Shown here piece after piece: positions 1 to 8,917 of a stretch of DNA of 35,731 nt. A program made the position numbers and the translations under genes. The first letter of the stretch is position 1. Each line of letters opens with the position of its first letter. This DNA is from an uncultured Paracoccaceae bacterium (GTDB lineage Bacteria > Pseudomonadota > Alphaproteobacteria > Rhodobacterales > Rhodobacteraceae), in the NCBI GenBank assembly GCA_913060475.1, contig CAJXSD010000022.1, positions 1-35,731 on the forward strand, read 5' to 3'. The notes beneath the pieces were generated by a model that had not been told where the DNA came from, did not search any database, and saw only the letters and a program-made list of their open reading frames with translations.

Positions 1-30
1 CGACCTCTTTATAGTGACATAATCAAATGG

Positions 31-154
31 ACAAGAGGCCCAGCTTGTTTTTTCTTAGAAAATTACACGTCACGGTCCAACCATCCTGGACGGCCTGAGA
101 TAAGGGCACAGCCCGTTCACAGGACGGACAACCCTGCGTGGCCCGAACGGGCCA
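31..154. other. Non-coding start of window with several hairpin-forming repeats
   Basis: No gene is visible in positions 1-186. The stretch holds a short hairpin (ACAAG at 31-35, CTTGT at 44-48) followed by a T run on the plus strand, which could end a plus-strand gene lying outside the window. It also holds a 7-bp-arm palindrome, TGGCCCG/CGGGCCA at 139-154. Its inner part, GAACGGGC (145-152), is also the reverse complement of GCCCGTTC (111-118), so two alternative RNA folds are possible downstream of ychF. Neither fold has a good T tract in the ychF direction, so its role is unclear. Confidence 0.3.
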
Positions 155-186
155 CACCGCATAAAAACAGCCCTCTGAGTAACAGG

Positions 187-1284
187 TTAGGTGTTGAACA
201 GGAAATGCATCACATCACCATCTTGGACGATATATGATTTCCCCTCGACGCGCATCTTGCCGGCTTCTTTTGCCCCGGTTTCGCCATTGCAGGTGACATA
301 GTCATCATAGGCGATCGTTTCGGCACGAATAAAGCCACGTTCAAAATCACCGTGAATCACGCCCGCGGCCTGTGGGGCGGCCGTGCCCTGGCGGATGGTC
401 CAGGCGCGGGCCTCTTTGGGACCAACGGTAAAGTAGGTTTCCAATTTCAACAAATCATAGCCCGCCCGGATCAGACGGTCCAACCCCGCTTCTTCAAGGC
501 CCATTTCAGACAGGAACATGTCTGCTTCTTCGGCCTCAAGCTGGCTGATTTCCTCTTCGATCTGGGCAGAAATAATAACGGTTCCTGCGCCTTGGGCTGC
601 GGCCATCTCGGCCACTTTGGCGGAATATTCATTGCCATTCGCGGCATTCCCTTCGCCCACGTTGCAAACGTATAAAATCGGCTTGGTCGTCAACAGCTGC
701 AGGTTTTTCCAGGCGCGTGCATCTTCGGCATCGACAACAACCGAACGGGCGGGTTTTCCATTTTCCAGCGCGGCCAAGGCCTCTTTCAACAAACGTTCTT
801 GTTGAACCGCATCTTTGTCGCCACCGCGCACTTTGCGGCTTAGGTTTTGCAGGCGTTTTTCGATGCTTTCCATATCGGCGATCATCAATTCGGTTTCGAT
901 CGTATCGGCATCGGCCACCGGATCAACACGCCCCTCGACGTGGGTGACATCACCATCTTCGAAACACCGCAGCACATGGGCAATCGCATCGGTTTCGCGG
1001 ATATTGGCCAAAAACTGGTTGCCCAACCCTTCGCCCTTGGACGCGCCTTTGACCAGACCTGCAATATCGACAAAGGTCAGGCGCGTTGGAATGATCTGTT
1101 TCGATCCCGCAATCGCGGCCAATCTGTCCAGACGCGCGTCTGGAACAGCCACATCCCCGACGTTGGGTTCAATGGTACAAAACGGGAAATTTGCAGCCTG
1201 CGCGGCAGCCGTTTTGGTCAATGCGTTAAACAGGGTTGATTTACCCACGTTCGGCAGACCGACGATACCCATTTTAAAACCCAT
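187..1284 (-). CDS. ychF: Redox-regulated ribosome-associated ATPase YchF (OLA1 family)
   Basis: A 365-residue Obg-family P-loop NTPase, the usual YchF length (about 363). The Walker A motif GLPNVGKST lies near residues 8-17 and the G3 motif DIAGLV follows. The G4 element reads NVGE instead of NKxD, the substitution that makes this family prefer ATP over GTP. The C-terminal TGS domain starts near LETYFTVGPKEARAW. Family members bind ribosomes and are linked to translation fidelity and stress responses. The start is the ATG at 1284, because AGGAGA lies just upstream; a longer in-frame reading to 1341 has no such support. The gene diverges from trpA across about 200 bases containing an FNR-type box. 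Family assignment is very sure. Confidence 0.97.
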   Translation of the reverse strand: MGFKMGIVGLPNVGKSTLFNALTKTAAAQAANFPFCTIEPNVGDVAVPDARLDRLAAIAGSKQIIPTRLTFVDIAGLVKGASKGEGLGNQFLANIRETDAIAHVLRCFEDGDVTHVEGRVDPVADADTIETELMIADMESIEKRLQNLSRKVRGGDKDAVQQERLLKEALAALENGKPARSVVVDAEDARAWKNLQLLTTKPILYVCNVGEGNAANGNEYSAKVAEMAAAQGAGTVIISAQIEEEISQLEAEEADMFLSEMGLEEAGLDRLIRAGYDLLKLETYFTVGPKEARAWTIRQGTAAPQAAGVIHGDFERGFIRAETIAYDDYVTCNGETGAKEAGKMRVEGKSYIVQDGDVMHFLFNT

Positions 1285-1424
1285 GTGATCTCTCCTAGAT
1301 ATGTTTCTGGCGCTTGTAGGCTGTGCCCCTGTCAGGCGCAAGCCATTCGCCCCTGTTTTACACGCCCGCGCGCCCTAAAATCACGCTTTACAATCTTTTT
1401 GTGCGAAATACAGCCCGGCGGCTA

Positions 1425-1438
1425 TTGATTTTTATCAA
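1425..1438. promoter_or_regulatory. Perfect FNR/FnrL-type box
   Basis: The sequence TTGATTTTTATCAA matches the FNR/Anr/FnrL consensus TTGAT-N4-ATCAA at all ten fixed bases. Its centre is about 51 bases upstream of the trpA start and about 147 upstream of ychF, in the divergent intergenic region. Placed at the classical -41.5 position it would give a trpA start of transcription near 1473, though the corresponding -10 there is weak. The match is seen directly; oxygen-responsive control is inferred. Confidence 0.5.
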
Positions 1439-1482
1439 CGATTAAGGTCAAACCGATCCCAGATTTGTTGAGGGGACCCAAG

Positions 1483-2274
1483 ATGACCAGAATTGACGAT
1501 AAATTCGCAGCCTTGCGCAAAGAGGGTAAAAAGGCGTTTGTATCCTATGTTATGGCCGGGGATCCCGATTACGACACATCGCTGGAATTGGTGCGTGGTT
1601 TGCCCGCAGCGGGTGTTGATATTATCGAATTGGGCCTGCCCTTTACCGACCCTATGGCCGATGGTCCCGCGATTCAATTGGCCGGCCAGCGCGCCTTGGC
1701 CGCGGGCATGACGTTGGAACGGACCTTGGACATGGCCCGCGCCTTTCGTGAAACGGATGACACCACACCGATTGTGTTGATGGGATATTACAACCCGATT
1801 TACAGCCGCGGGGTGGACCAATTCTTGGCCGATGCCAAAGCGGCGGGAATTGATGGGTTAATCATCGTTGACCTGCCCCCAGAAGAAGACGACGAATTGT
1901 GCATTCCAGCACAGCAAGCCGGATTAAATTTCATTCGACTGGCCACCCCCACCACCGATGACAAACGCCTGCCCAAGGTTTTGGAGAACACCTCCGGCTT
2001 TGTTTATTATGTCTCGATTACGGGGATCACAGGCGCCGCCGCCGCACAGGCCAATGTCGTCGCCCCCGAGGTTGCACGCATCAAATCCAAAACGGATCTG
2101 CCGATCATCGTCGGGTTCGGCGTGCGCACCCCCGAAACCGCCAAAGACATTGCAGGCATCGCCGATGGTACGGTCGTGGGATCGGCCATCGTATCCGAAT
2201 TGGCATCGGGCAAATCCGTGGATGAGGTTCTGGCCTTTGTCAAATCATTGGCCGATGGGGCGCATTCGGCCTGA
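1483..2274 (+). CDS. trpA: Tryptophan synthase alpha chain
   Basis: A 263-residue TIM-barrel protein that cleaves indole-3-glycerol phosphate to indole and glyceraldehyde 3-phosphate, passing indole to TrpB. The catalytic Glu is in [11 protein letters not shown] and the catalytic Asp in [10 protein letters not shown]. The phosphate-binding loops are visible as [10 protein letters not shown] and [11 protein letters not shown]. The start is the ATG at 1483, with GAGGGGA placed as ribosome binding site; a TTG at 1465 is in frame but less likely. trpB is not adjacent, so the two subunits come from separate loci unless trpB lies outside the window. A terminator follows. Assignment is very sure. 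Confidence 0.97.
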   Translation: MTRIDDKFAALRKEGKKAFVSYVMAGDPDYDTSLELVRGLPAAGVDIIELGLPFTDPMADGPAIQLAGQRALAAGMTLERTLDMARAFRETDDTTPIVLMGYYNPIYSRGVDQFLADAKAAGIDGLIIVDLPPEEDDELCIPAQQAGLNFIRLATPTTDDKRLPKVLENTSGFVYYVSITGITGAAAAQANVVAPEVARIKSKTDLPIIVGFGVRTPETAKDIAGIADGTVVGSAIVSELASGKSVDEVLAFVKSLADGAHSA

Positions 2275-2301
2275 TCATAACGACCCAGTCGGTTATTGAT
2301 G

Positions 2302-2330
2302 GGCGGCCCTTGGGTCGCCTGTTTTATTTT
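2302..2330 (+). terminator. Rho-independent terminator after trpA
   Basis: GGCGGCCC (2302-2309) pairs with GGGTCGCC (2312-2319), allowing one G-U pair, and is followed by TGTTTTATTTT. It begins 28 bases after the trpA stop. Confidence 0.7.
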
Positions 2331-2370
2331 GGACCCATCCTATTATCGCTTTGGGGTTGCAAAATTCACA

Positions 2371-2397
2371 AAATTGGTAAATAAATATCACCAGTTT
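2371..2397. promoter_or_regulatory. Imperfect inverted repeat upstream of lactate dehydrogenase gene
   Basis: AAATTGGT (2371-2378) and ACCAGTTT (2390-2397) form an inverted repeat with one mismatch and an 11-base AT-rich spacer, ending 15 bases before the lldD start. TGGT/ACCA half-sites are typical of FadR/LldR-type GntR regulators, but their usual spacer is shorter. A lactate-responsive operator is therefore only a possibility. Confidence 0.3.
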
Positions 2398-2412
2398 GCA
2401 AGGATATCCCAA

Positions 2413-3576
2413 ATGCCCGTGATCACCAATATCCAAGATTTGAAAGACATCTATGTCCGCCGCGTCCCCAAAATGTTTTACGACTATACCGAGTCGGGCA
2501 GTTGGAGCGAACAGACCTTTCGCGAAAATGTCAGCGATTTCGACCAAATCCGGTTAAAACAACGTGTGGCCGTGGATATGACAAACCGCAGCACGGCAAC
2601 GCAGATGATCGGCCAAGATGTGTCGATGCCCGTGGCATTGGCCCCCGTTGGGTTCACAGGCATGCAATCGGCCGATGGCGAAATCAAGGCGGCGCGGGCG
2701 GCGGAAAAATTCGGGGTCCCCTTTACCCTATCGACCATGTCCATCTGTTCGATCGAGGATGTCGCCACAAACACCAGTAAACCATTTTGGTTTCAACTCT
2801 ACACCATGAAAGACACCGGTTTTGTCTCAAGTCTGATCCAGCGGGCCAAGGATGCGAACTGTTCTGCATTGGTCATTACGCTGGATTTGCAAATCCTTGG
2901 GCAACGCCACAAAGACATCAAAAACGGCCTGTCCGCGCCCCCCAAGCCTACGTTGAAAAACATGATCAACCTGTCCACCAAATGGCAGTGGGGTTTGGGG
3001 ATGTTGGGCACGAAACGGCGTACCTTTGGCAACATTGTGGGTCATGCCTCAGGGGTCAAGGATACGTCATCCCTGTCCGAATGGACGGCCACCAGTTTTG
3101 ACCATAGCCTGGACTGGGACAAAGTTGCAAAAATCAAAGCGGAATGGGGCGGCAAGGTGATCCTTAAGGGCATATTGGATGCAGATGACGCCAAGGCCGC
3201 GCTGTCGGTCGGGGCCGATGCGATTGTTGTGTCAAACCACGGCGGTCGCCAGCTGGATGGTGCCATCAGTTCGATCAAGGCCCTGCCTGCGATTATGGAC
3301 GCCGTCGGCGATCAGATCGAGGTTCATTTGGACAGCGGCATCAGATCAGGCCAAGATGTGTTAAAGGCCGTGGCCTTGGGCGCCCAGGGCACCTATATCG
3401 GGCGGTCCTATATCTATGGCTTGGGCGCAATGGGCGAACAAGGCGTGACCAAAGCGTTAGAGGTCATTCACAAGGAATTGGACACATCCATGGCGCTGTG
3501 CGGGCATCGGTTGATTACGGATGTCGACCGCAACACCCTGTTGGTGCCCAAAGACTTCGGGCGTGAATGGGCCTGA
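2413..3576 (+). CDS. lldD: FMN-dependent L-lactate dehydrogenase (alpha-hydroxy-acid oxidase family)
   Basis: A 387-residue TIM-barrel flavoenzyme close in length to E. coli LldD (396). The start region reads MPVITNIQDLKDIYVRRVP. The hallmark active-site segment VVSNHGGRQLDG, with catalytic His and substrate-binding Arg, is present, followed by the FMN phosphate site around DSGIRSGQDVLKA and IGRSYIYGLG. It would oxidise L-lactate to pyruvate at the membrane and feed electrons to quinone. The ATG at 2413 is chosen because homologues start there and AAGGAT lies upstream; an upstream in-frame ATG at 2296 would overlap the trpA terminator. Substrate could be another 2-hydroxy acid; L-lactate is the best guess. 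It converges on the MFS pseudogene with a 22-base gap. Confidence 0.9.
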   Translation: MPVITNIQDLKDIYVRRVPKMFYDYTESGSWSEQTFRENVSDFDQIRLKQRVAVDMTNRSTATQMIGQDVSMPVALAPVGFTGMQSADGEIKAARAAEKFGVPFTLSTMSICSIEDVATNTSKPFWFQLYTMKDTGFVSSLIQRAKDANCSALVITLDLQILGQRHKDIKNGLSAPPKPTLKNMINLSTKWQWGLGMLGTKRRTFGNIVGHASGVKDTSSLSEWTATSFDHSLDWDKVAKIKAEWGGKVILKGILDADDAKAALSVGADAIVVSNHGGRQLDGAISSIKALPAIMDAVGDQIEVHLDSGIRSGQDVLKAVALGAQGTYIGRSYIYGLGAMGEQGVTKALEVIHKELDTSMALCGHRLITDVDRNTLLVPKDFGREWA

Positions 3577-3598
3577 ACCTGCGCCATCATCGCACCCA

Positions 3599-4720
3599 TC
3601 ATCGCAACACAACGGTCACCGCGATCAAAAGTGCCGCAATCGCGGTAAATGATGTGCTCAGCGTTCCCAATTCCGACAGAAAACCCATCATGGGCGGCCC
3701 TAGGAAAAACCCGATATAGCCGATGACCGCAACCCGCGAAATGGCTTGGGTGCGCAGATGTTCTGGCGTGACCTTTCCCACATGGGCAAAGAGCATGGGC
3801 ACCATCACCGACACCCCTGCCCCCAGCAAGGCAAAGCCTGTGTAAACAAACACAGGACCATCCCCATGGGCCGCCGCCAATACCCCAACAGCAGACACAA
3901 TCGCCCCAAGACGCACGATTTTTAGCTCGGCCACATTTTGCAACAGATATTGCCCCGCCAAACGCCCCATACCCATCGTGGCCCCCAAAATCGCAGGCCC
4001 CAAGGCAGACAATTCGGCCGAGGCGGACAGCACACGTTCTATATGCAACGCAGATCACGCTTCGCTGGCCAATTCTGTCATAAAGGCCACCATGATCGCA
4101 AAACCCGGCACAATGACAATTCCCCAAGGCACAGACACCTGTGCCGCATCATCCTGGGTCGCGTCTGATGCCCTGTCGGGACTGGTGGTGATCCAAATCA
4201 ACGCCGCAATCAACACAAGGATCCCCAAGGCATATTGCCCCGCACTGATCCCTGCGCCGCGTGTCATCCCCGCTATGACCGCCGAAATCGCATAGGCAAA
4301 GGAAAACACCGCATGATTCAACCCCATCAGGGTCACACCATTGCGCGATTCGATTTGTGACAAACGTGCATTCATAATCACATCCGTTGTCCCCGCGATG
4401 GACGATGTGATGATCATGCCGACCGTAAAAACGGCCAACACCGGCGCAAAGGTTGGGATCAAAAACACACCCCCAAAGACGCCCATTAAAATCACTATGG
4501 CGCGACGCCCCAACAGCACATCCAGTTTCGGTGCCAACCACATTGTGATCACCGATCCGATGGCCGCAATAAACATCGCCAATCCAAACACACCGTCCGT
4601 GGCCGAAATTTGCGATTTGATATCAGGCACATAGGCCGCAAATGCGCCAAAGGCTGCGCCCAGCATCACAAAGGCCGGTAAAACAGAGCGCGACAGAATC
4701 ACATCATCAACTATTTTCAT
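3599..4720 (-). pseudogene. MFS transporter gene interrupted by an in-frame TGA
   Basis: Reading from ATG 4720, a major facilitator protein runs in a single frame to the stop at 3599, except for one TGA at 4055-4057. The N-terminal part (about 221 residues) has about six or seven membrane segments and the motif-A-like stretch WLAPKLDVLLGRRA. The part after the TGA (about 151 codons) resumes with SALHIERVLSASAELSALGPA and has the remaining segments. In related transporters this position reads as DWSA-type sequence, so the TGA most likely replaces a TGG tryptophan codon. No frameshift is seen and the total of about 373 codons fits an intact 12-segment transporter, so the lesion is recent or a base-call error. 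Substrate is unknown. The start could also be TTG 4756. Confidence 0.85.
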
Positions 4721-4877
4721 ATGCGCAGTTAGATCGCCAAATCCGACCGCCCGCAATTGGATTTACATCCGCCGGTCAATAAAACCGCTTTCCATTCGGG
4801 GCAAACTGATCTATACGCGCGATCCATGCAGGGCTACAGCCTTGGAGGAGTTCTGCACGAAGCTAAGGAGATATATT

Positions 4878-5501
4878 ATGGCTAACGAGATTCCAAATCT
4901 AACAGCTATCGCACGTACGGGGACAGGCAAGGGCGCCGCTCGTCAAGCACGTCGCGACGGCATGGTACCTGGTGTTATTTACGGTGGCGGTCAAGACCCG
5001 CTGGCGATTCAAATGCCCTTCAACGAATTGCTGAAACGCCTCAAGCAAGGCCGTTTCCTGTCAACCCTGTTCAACATGCAGGTCGAAGGCCAAGAAGATG
5101 TTCGCGTCATCTGCCGTGACGTTCAGCGCGATGTTGTCAAAGATTTGCCAACGCACGTTGATTTCATGCGTCTGCGCCGCACATCAAAAATCAACCTGTT
5201 CATCCCCGTTGAATTCATCAACGAAGAGGCCGCACCAGGCATCAAACGCGGTGGTGTTTTGACTATTGTCCGCCCCGAGGTTGAATTGGTTGTAACTGCA
5301 GGTGACATTCCTGAAAAAATCACTGTTGATCTGACAGGCATGGCCATCGGTGACATCGTACACATCAATGACGTGACATTGCCAGAAGGCACCAAAGCGA
5401 CGATCGATCGTAACTTTGTGATTGCTAACATTTCTGCGCCATCAGGGTTGAAAGCACAGTCCGATGACGAAGAAGAGGGCGAAGGCGAAGCAGAAGAGTA
5501 A
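4878..5501 (+). CDS. rplY: 50S ribosomal protein L25 / general stress protein Ctc
   Basis: A 207-residue protein of the long L25/TL5/CTC type: an N-terminal 5S rRNA-binding beta domain (about residues 1-95, with [20 protein letters not shown]) and a C-terminal beta domain (about 100-190). It binds 5S rRNA in the large subunit. The end is a highly acidic tail ([12 protein letters not shown]), common in alphaproteobacterial members. The start is ATG 4878 with AAGGAG seven bases upstream; an earlier in-frame ATG at 4842 is not supported. It precedes pth, a frequent pairing in this group, but a strong terminator separates the two. Confidence 0.96.
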   Translation: MANEIPNLTAIARTGTGKGAARQARRDGMVPGVIYGGGQDPLAIQMPFNELLKRLKQGRFLSTLFNMQVEGQEDVRVICRDVQRDVVKDLPTHVDFMRLRRTSKINLFIPVEFINEEAAPGIKRGGVLTIVRPEVELVVTAGDIPEKITVDLTGMAIGDIVHINDVTLPEGTKATIDRNFVIANISAPSGLKAQSDDEEEGEGEAEE

Positions 5502-5525
5502 ACCTCTGCACGATATGAAGTTGAA

Positions 5526-5551
5526 AACGGGGCCTTGGGTCCCGTTTTTTT
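5526..5551 (+). terminator. Rho-independent terminator after rplY
   Basis: A 9-bp stem, AACGGGGCC (5526-5534) with GGTCCCGTT (5538-5546), has a 3-base loop and one G-U pair and runs into a seven-base T tract (5545-5551). It lies between rplY and pth. Confidence 0.85.
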
Positions 5552-5604
5552 GTCTTTGCAACCCTTTGACCAACAATCTATGTTGCCGCAAAAGAGGGAA
5601 AGAT

Positions 5605-6297
5605 ATGCAGATTTTCGTAGGTCTCGGAAACCCTGGCCCAAAATACGCCGAAAACCGTCATAATATCGGATTTATGGCGATGGATGAAATCGCGCAGGCG
5701 CACGGGTTTGGGCCATGGCGGTCCAAATTTCAGGCACAAATGACCGAAGGTCGTCTGGGCGATGACAAGGTTATTTTGCTAAAGCCCGAAACATTTATGA
5801 ACCTGTCGGGCCAATCCGTTGGCGAAGCCATGCGGTTTTATAAACTGACACCGGATGATGTGGTGGTTTTTCACGATGAATTGGATTTAGCCCCCGGGAA
5901 ATGCCGCGTGAAAACCGGCGGCGGGCACGCAGGGCACAACGGATTGCGATCTATTCACCAACATATCGGCGAGGCCTATCATCGCGTGCGATTGGGGATT
6001 GGACATCCTGGCCACAAAGATCGTGTTGCCGGATATGTCTTGTCTGATTTTGCAAAGGCCGATCAGGATTGGTTGGATGATTTGATCCGCGGCATCGGGC
6101 GCGGTGCGGCGAAACTGGCCGATGGTGATACGGCAGGGTTTATGAATGCCGTCGCCCTAGCCCGCCCGCAACCTGTGAAAGAGCCCAAGCCTGCAAAGAC
6201 CTCGCAGCCCCAACTTGACAAAAACGCACCCTCAATCAACGATGTAGCCGAGGATGACAGATCCCCGCTGCAAAAATTGGTTGATAGGTTTAAATGA
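5605..6297 (+). CDS. pth: Peptidyl-tRNA hydrolase
   Basis: A 230-residue Pth1-family enzyme that frees tRNA from peptidyl-tRNA dropped by ribosomes. Key elements are FVGLGNPGPKYAENRHNIGF (catalytic His in NRHNIGF, Asn in LGNPG), FHDELDLAPG with the catalytic Asp, and GHNGLRSI. The core ends near residue 190; a Lys/Pro/Ser-rich C-terminal extension of about 40 residues follows and is likely flexible. The start is ATG 5605, preceded by GAGGGAAAG. The TGA stop overlaps the ATG of the next gene (ATGA at 6294-6297), so the DUF2332 gene was translationally coupled to it. Confidence 0.97.
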   Translation: MQIFVGLGNPGPKYAENRHNIGFMAMDEIAQAHGFGPWRSKFQAQMTEGRLGDDKVILLKPETFMNLSGQSVGEAMRFYKLTPDDVVVFHDELDLAPGKCRVKTGGGHAGHNGLRSIHQHIGEAYHRVRLGIGHPGHKDRVAGYVLSDFAKADQDWLDDLIRGIGRGAAKLADGDTAGFMNAVALARPQPVKEPKPAKTSQPQLDKNAPSINDVAEDDRSPLQKLVDRFK

Positions 6298-7329
6298 TTT
6301 CCAGTTCGATTTTCTATGGTCAGGCCCGAAATTGCCACGATCTTGGATCGCCTTTTATGGGCAACTTGATGGAGTTATTAGGAGATAAAATCGCCCAAGG
6401 GTCGGATGTGTTCGACCCGCTGGCGCAGTTGGTTCACGATCCCGATATCTTTGCCGGAAATTTCCCCCTGCGACTGGCCGGTGCATTGCATGGGTTTGTG
6501 TTGAAAAATCCAGATTGCGCTTTGGCCAAGGCCTATCCCCCCGCGCAATGGGACCAAGATCGGATTTGGGCAGGTCTTTGCCAAGCGATTGCGCAGAATG
6601 CAGATTGGATTGCACCATGGGTGATGGTACCGCCGCAAACCAACGAAATTCGCCGATCCAGCGCGATTTCTGCCGCCGCACGGGTGGTGGTGGATCGGTT
6701 TCAAATGCCCTTGATGGTGTCGGAAATTGGGGCAAGCGCGGGATTGAATTTGAACTTTGATCGCTATGGCGTGGCGGCGCAGGGATTTCAATTTTCGCCC
6801 CCAGACCCGATTTTTGACGCTGACCCCCGATTGGCGCGGCGGCTGTGTGCCCAAGGGGGACATTTCAGTGGTTGATCGGGCAGGTGTTGATATTGCCCCG
6901 CTGGATGCGCAGGATCCAAGCGATGTGTTGAAACTGCGCGCTTATAGCTGGCCAGATCAGTTTGACTGATCAGAGCGATTGGCCGCCGCCCTGCCCCATC
7001 AGCACATAAAGGTTGAGCGCGGTGATGCCGGCCCTTGATTGGCCAAGCGCATAGAGGCGCAAAGCGATGGAGTTGTTCATTTCATTTATCACACAGTTGT
7101 GCGTCAGTATTTTGATAAAACCGCCGAGCGGAAATTTCAAAATGCTTTGGACCTGGCGGCGTCGTGGGAAACCACGTGTCGGCCATTTGCGCATTTTGCA
7201 ATGGAATATGATGGGGAGGTTGACAGTGCGGCTTTGCGATTGTCGCTTTGGCCCGAGGGCGTTCAATATATTTTAGGGCGCGCGGATTTTCACGGGCGCT
7301 GGGTTGAGTGGACTGGATTGCGTGGATAG
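6294..7329 (+). pseudogene. DUF2332 family protein gene with one frameshift and two in-frame TGA codons
   Basis: Across three pieces the translation follows the DUF2332 family from end to end. It begins FYGQARNCHDLGSPFMGNL, with TNEIRRSSAI and VSEIGASAGLNLNFDRYG in the middle. At the T5 run 6811-6815 the frame must move by one base (an extra T fits) to read LTLTPDWRGG and AGVDIAPLD. In that frame a TGA at 6967-6969 follows SWPDQFD, where Arg is likely (CGA to TGA). A second TGA at 7036-7038 lies in DAGP*LAKRI, where Trp is expected. The frame then stays open to 7329 with FIYHTVVRQYF and GRWVEWTG. Three lesions and otherwise well-kept sequence indicate recent inactivation. The family's biochemical role is unknown to me. 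Confidence 0.88.
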
Positions 7330-7352
7330 GGATTGATTGCTGAGAGGTCTGA

Positions 7353-7402
7353 TTGCGCTAACGCGCAAGCCTGCGGCGCGAGTATTTTTACAAAAATGAA
7401 AG
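7353..7402 (+). repeat. Composite intergenic repeat, copy 1
   Basis: A small inverted repeat (TTGCGC at 7353-7358, GCGCAA at 7363-7368) is followed after 11 bases by a 23-mer beginning GAGTATTTTT (7380-7402). That 23-mer is identical, in opposite orientation, to 33505-33527 and similar to 29497-29519. It lies just after the broken DUF2332 gene. Confidence 0.7.
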
Positions 7403-7405
7403 ACG

Positions 7406-7437
7406 AAACCGCGCAGGTTTTAGGCTGCGCGGTTTTT
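7406..7437. terminator. Bidirectional terminator between the DUF2332 pseudogene and proS
   Basis: Perfect 11-bp arms, AAACCGCGCAG (7406-7416) and CTGCGCGGTTT (7425-7435), enclose an 8-base loop, with T-rich sequence on the plus-strand side. It sits six bases beyond the proS stop on the minus strand and most likely ends proS; it can also stop plus-strand transcripts. Confidence 0.85.
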
Positions 7438-7442
7438 GATCG

Positions 7443-8780
7443 TTAGAGGTTTTGGTAAATTTCGTGGATTTTCGCGACCGCCTGTTCCGGTGGCAGTTCT
7501 TGCGATTCCCCTGTGCGGCGAGAGGTGAGTTCAACGACACCATTTTTCAAACCGCGTGGACCCACTGTTATGCGCCACGGCAGACCGATCAGATCCATCG
7601 TGGCGAATTTGCCGCCCGCGCGTTCGTTACGATCATCGTAGAGGGGTTCAAGGCCCAGCGCGGTGAGTGATTTGTAAATCGCGTCGCAGGCGGCGTCAGC
7701 CTCGGCGTCGCCCTGTTTTAGGTTTACGATACCGCAGTGGAAGGGTGTCACGCCCTCGGGCCAGATGATGCCATTTTCGTCATGGCTGGCCTCGATGATC
7801 GCGCCAATCAGGCGGCTGACGCCGATGCCGTGGCTGCCCATATGGACGGGCACGTTATTGCCCTGCGCATCTGCAACCGTTGCACCCATAGATTCAGAGT
7901 ATTTGGTGCCGAAGTAAAAGATTTGCCCAACCTCGATCCCGCGGGCCACGCGGCGGCGGTCTGCGGGGATTGCGTTAAACAATGCCTCGTCATGGGTTTC
8001 GTCGGTGCGTGCATAGAGCGATGTGAATTCGTCCAGCACGGCCTGACATTGTGCGCGGTCGTCATAATCGATGTCGCGATCGCCAAAGGTCAGATCGGTG
8101 ACCTGGCTGTCATAAAACACCTCGGATTCGCCAGTTTCTGCCAAAACCAGGAATTCATGTGTATCGTCACCACCGATGGGGCCACTGTCAGCGCGCATTG
8201 GAATGGCCTGAAGCCCCATGCGTTCGTAGGTGCGCAGATAGCTGACCAGGTGGCGGTTATAGGCGTGTAGCGCGTCCTCTTTGGTCAGGTCAAAGTTATA
8301 GCCGTCTTTCATGTAAAATTCGCGGCCGCGCATCACGCCAAAACGGGGGCGCACTTCGTCGCGGAATTTCCATTGGATTTGATATAGGGTCAGGGGCAAA
8401 TCTTTGTAGCTGCCAACGTGTGAGCGGAAGATATCTGTCACCAATTCCTCGGCCGTGGGGGTAAAGAGCACGTCGCGGTCATGACGATCCTTGATGCGCA
8501 GCATTTCCGCGCCATAGGCGTCATAGCGGCCGCTTTCGCGCCAAAGGTCCGCGGATTGGATGATGGGCATTTGAATGGGAATATGGCCCGCGCGGATTTG
8601 TTCCTGATGGATGATATTTTCCAGTTTACGCAGCACCTTGAACCCCATGGGCAGCCACGAATAAATCCCTGCGCTGGCCTGTTTGATCATACCTGCACGC
8701 AGCATCAAACGGTGGCTGACAATTTGCGCCTCGGCGGGCGTTTCTTTTAGGACGGGCAGGAAATAGCGGGTCAGGCGCAT
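7443..8780 (-). CDS. proS: Prolyl-tRNA synthetase, short alphaproteobacterial type
   Basis: A 445-residue class II synthetase that charges tRNA-Pro. The N-terminus [18 protein letters not shown], motif 1 region ([20 protein letters not shown]), motif 2 ([20 protein letters not shown]) and motif 3 ([13 protein letters not shown]) are in order, followed by the anticodon-binding domain. The E. coli enzyme (about 570 residues) has an editing insertion between motifs 2 and 3; here the segment is short, as usual in alphaproteobacteria, so any Ala-tRNA-Pro editing must come from a separate factor. ATG 8780 has AAGGA upstream. The gene diverges from the AI-2E permease. Confidence 0.97.
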   Translation of the reverse strand: MRLTRYFLPVLKETPAEAQIVSHRLMLRAGMIKQASAGIYSWLPMGFKVLRKLENIIHQEQIRAGHIPIQMPIIQSADLWRESGRYDAYGAEMLRIKDRHDRDVLFTPTAEELVTDIFRSHVGSYKDLPLTLYQIQWKFRDEVRPRFGVMRGREFYMKDGYNFDLTKEDALHAYNRHLVSYLRTYERMGLQAIPMRADSGPIGGDDTHEFLVLAETGESEVFYDSQVTDLTFGDRDIDYDDRAQCQAVLDEFTSLYARTDETHDEALFNAIPADRRRVARGIEVGQIFYFGTKYSESMGATVADAQGNNVPVHMGSHGIGVSRLIGAIIEASHDENGIIWPEGVTPFHCGIVNLKQGDAEADAACDAIYKSLTALGLEPLYDDRNERAGGKFATMDLIGLPWRITVGPRGLKNGVVELTSRRTGESQELPPEQAVAKIHEIYQNL

Positions 8781-8917
8781 TTTGGGGTTCCTTGGATAAG
8801 ATTTGGTTACAGTCGGTATCGCATTCGCAAAGGACGCTTATGGCGGGATACGATTTGGGGTTGAAAAAAGCAACCATGTTCCGCACGTTATATGTATTGT
8901 CGCAAGGGAGAAAGCGC

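Noticed and set aside
31..48. Terminator at the left edge of the window
   Set aside because: The stem has only five base pairs, and the gene it would end is outside the window, so it is mentioned only as a weak hairpin.
3468..4127. A long minus-strand frame over the end of lldD and the MFS gene
   Set aside because: Cys/Gly/His-rich shadow frame; the MFS reading in the other frame explains the sequence.
4055..7038. TGA reassigned to tryptophan in this organism
   Set aside because: trpA, lldD, pth, the AI-2E permease and others end normally at TGA, and intact proteins use TGG for Trp, so a general code change is excluded.
8792..8917. Longer N-terminus for the AI-2E permease
   Set aside because: ATG 8840 has a fair ribosome binding site, but the extra residues do not resemble the family start and GTG 8918 has a better-placed AGGGAG. 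It remains a possible alternative.
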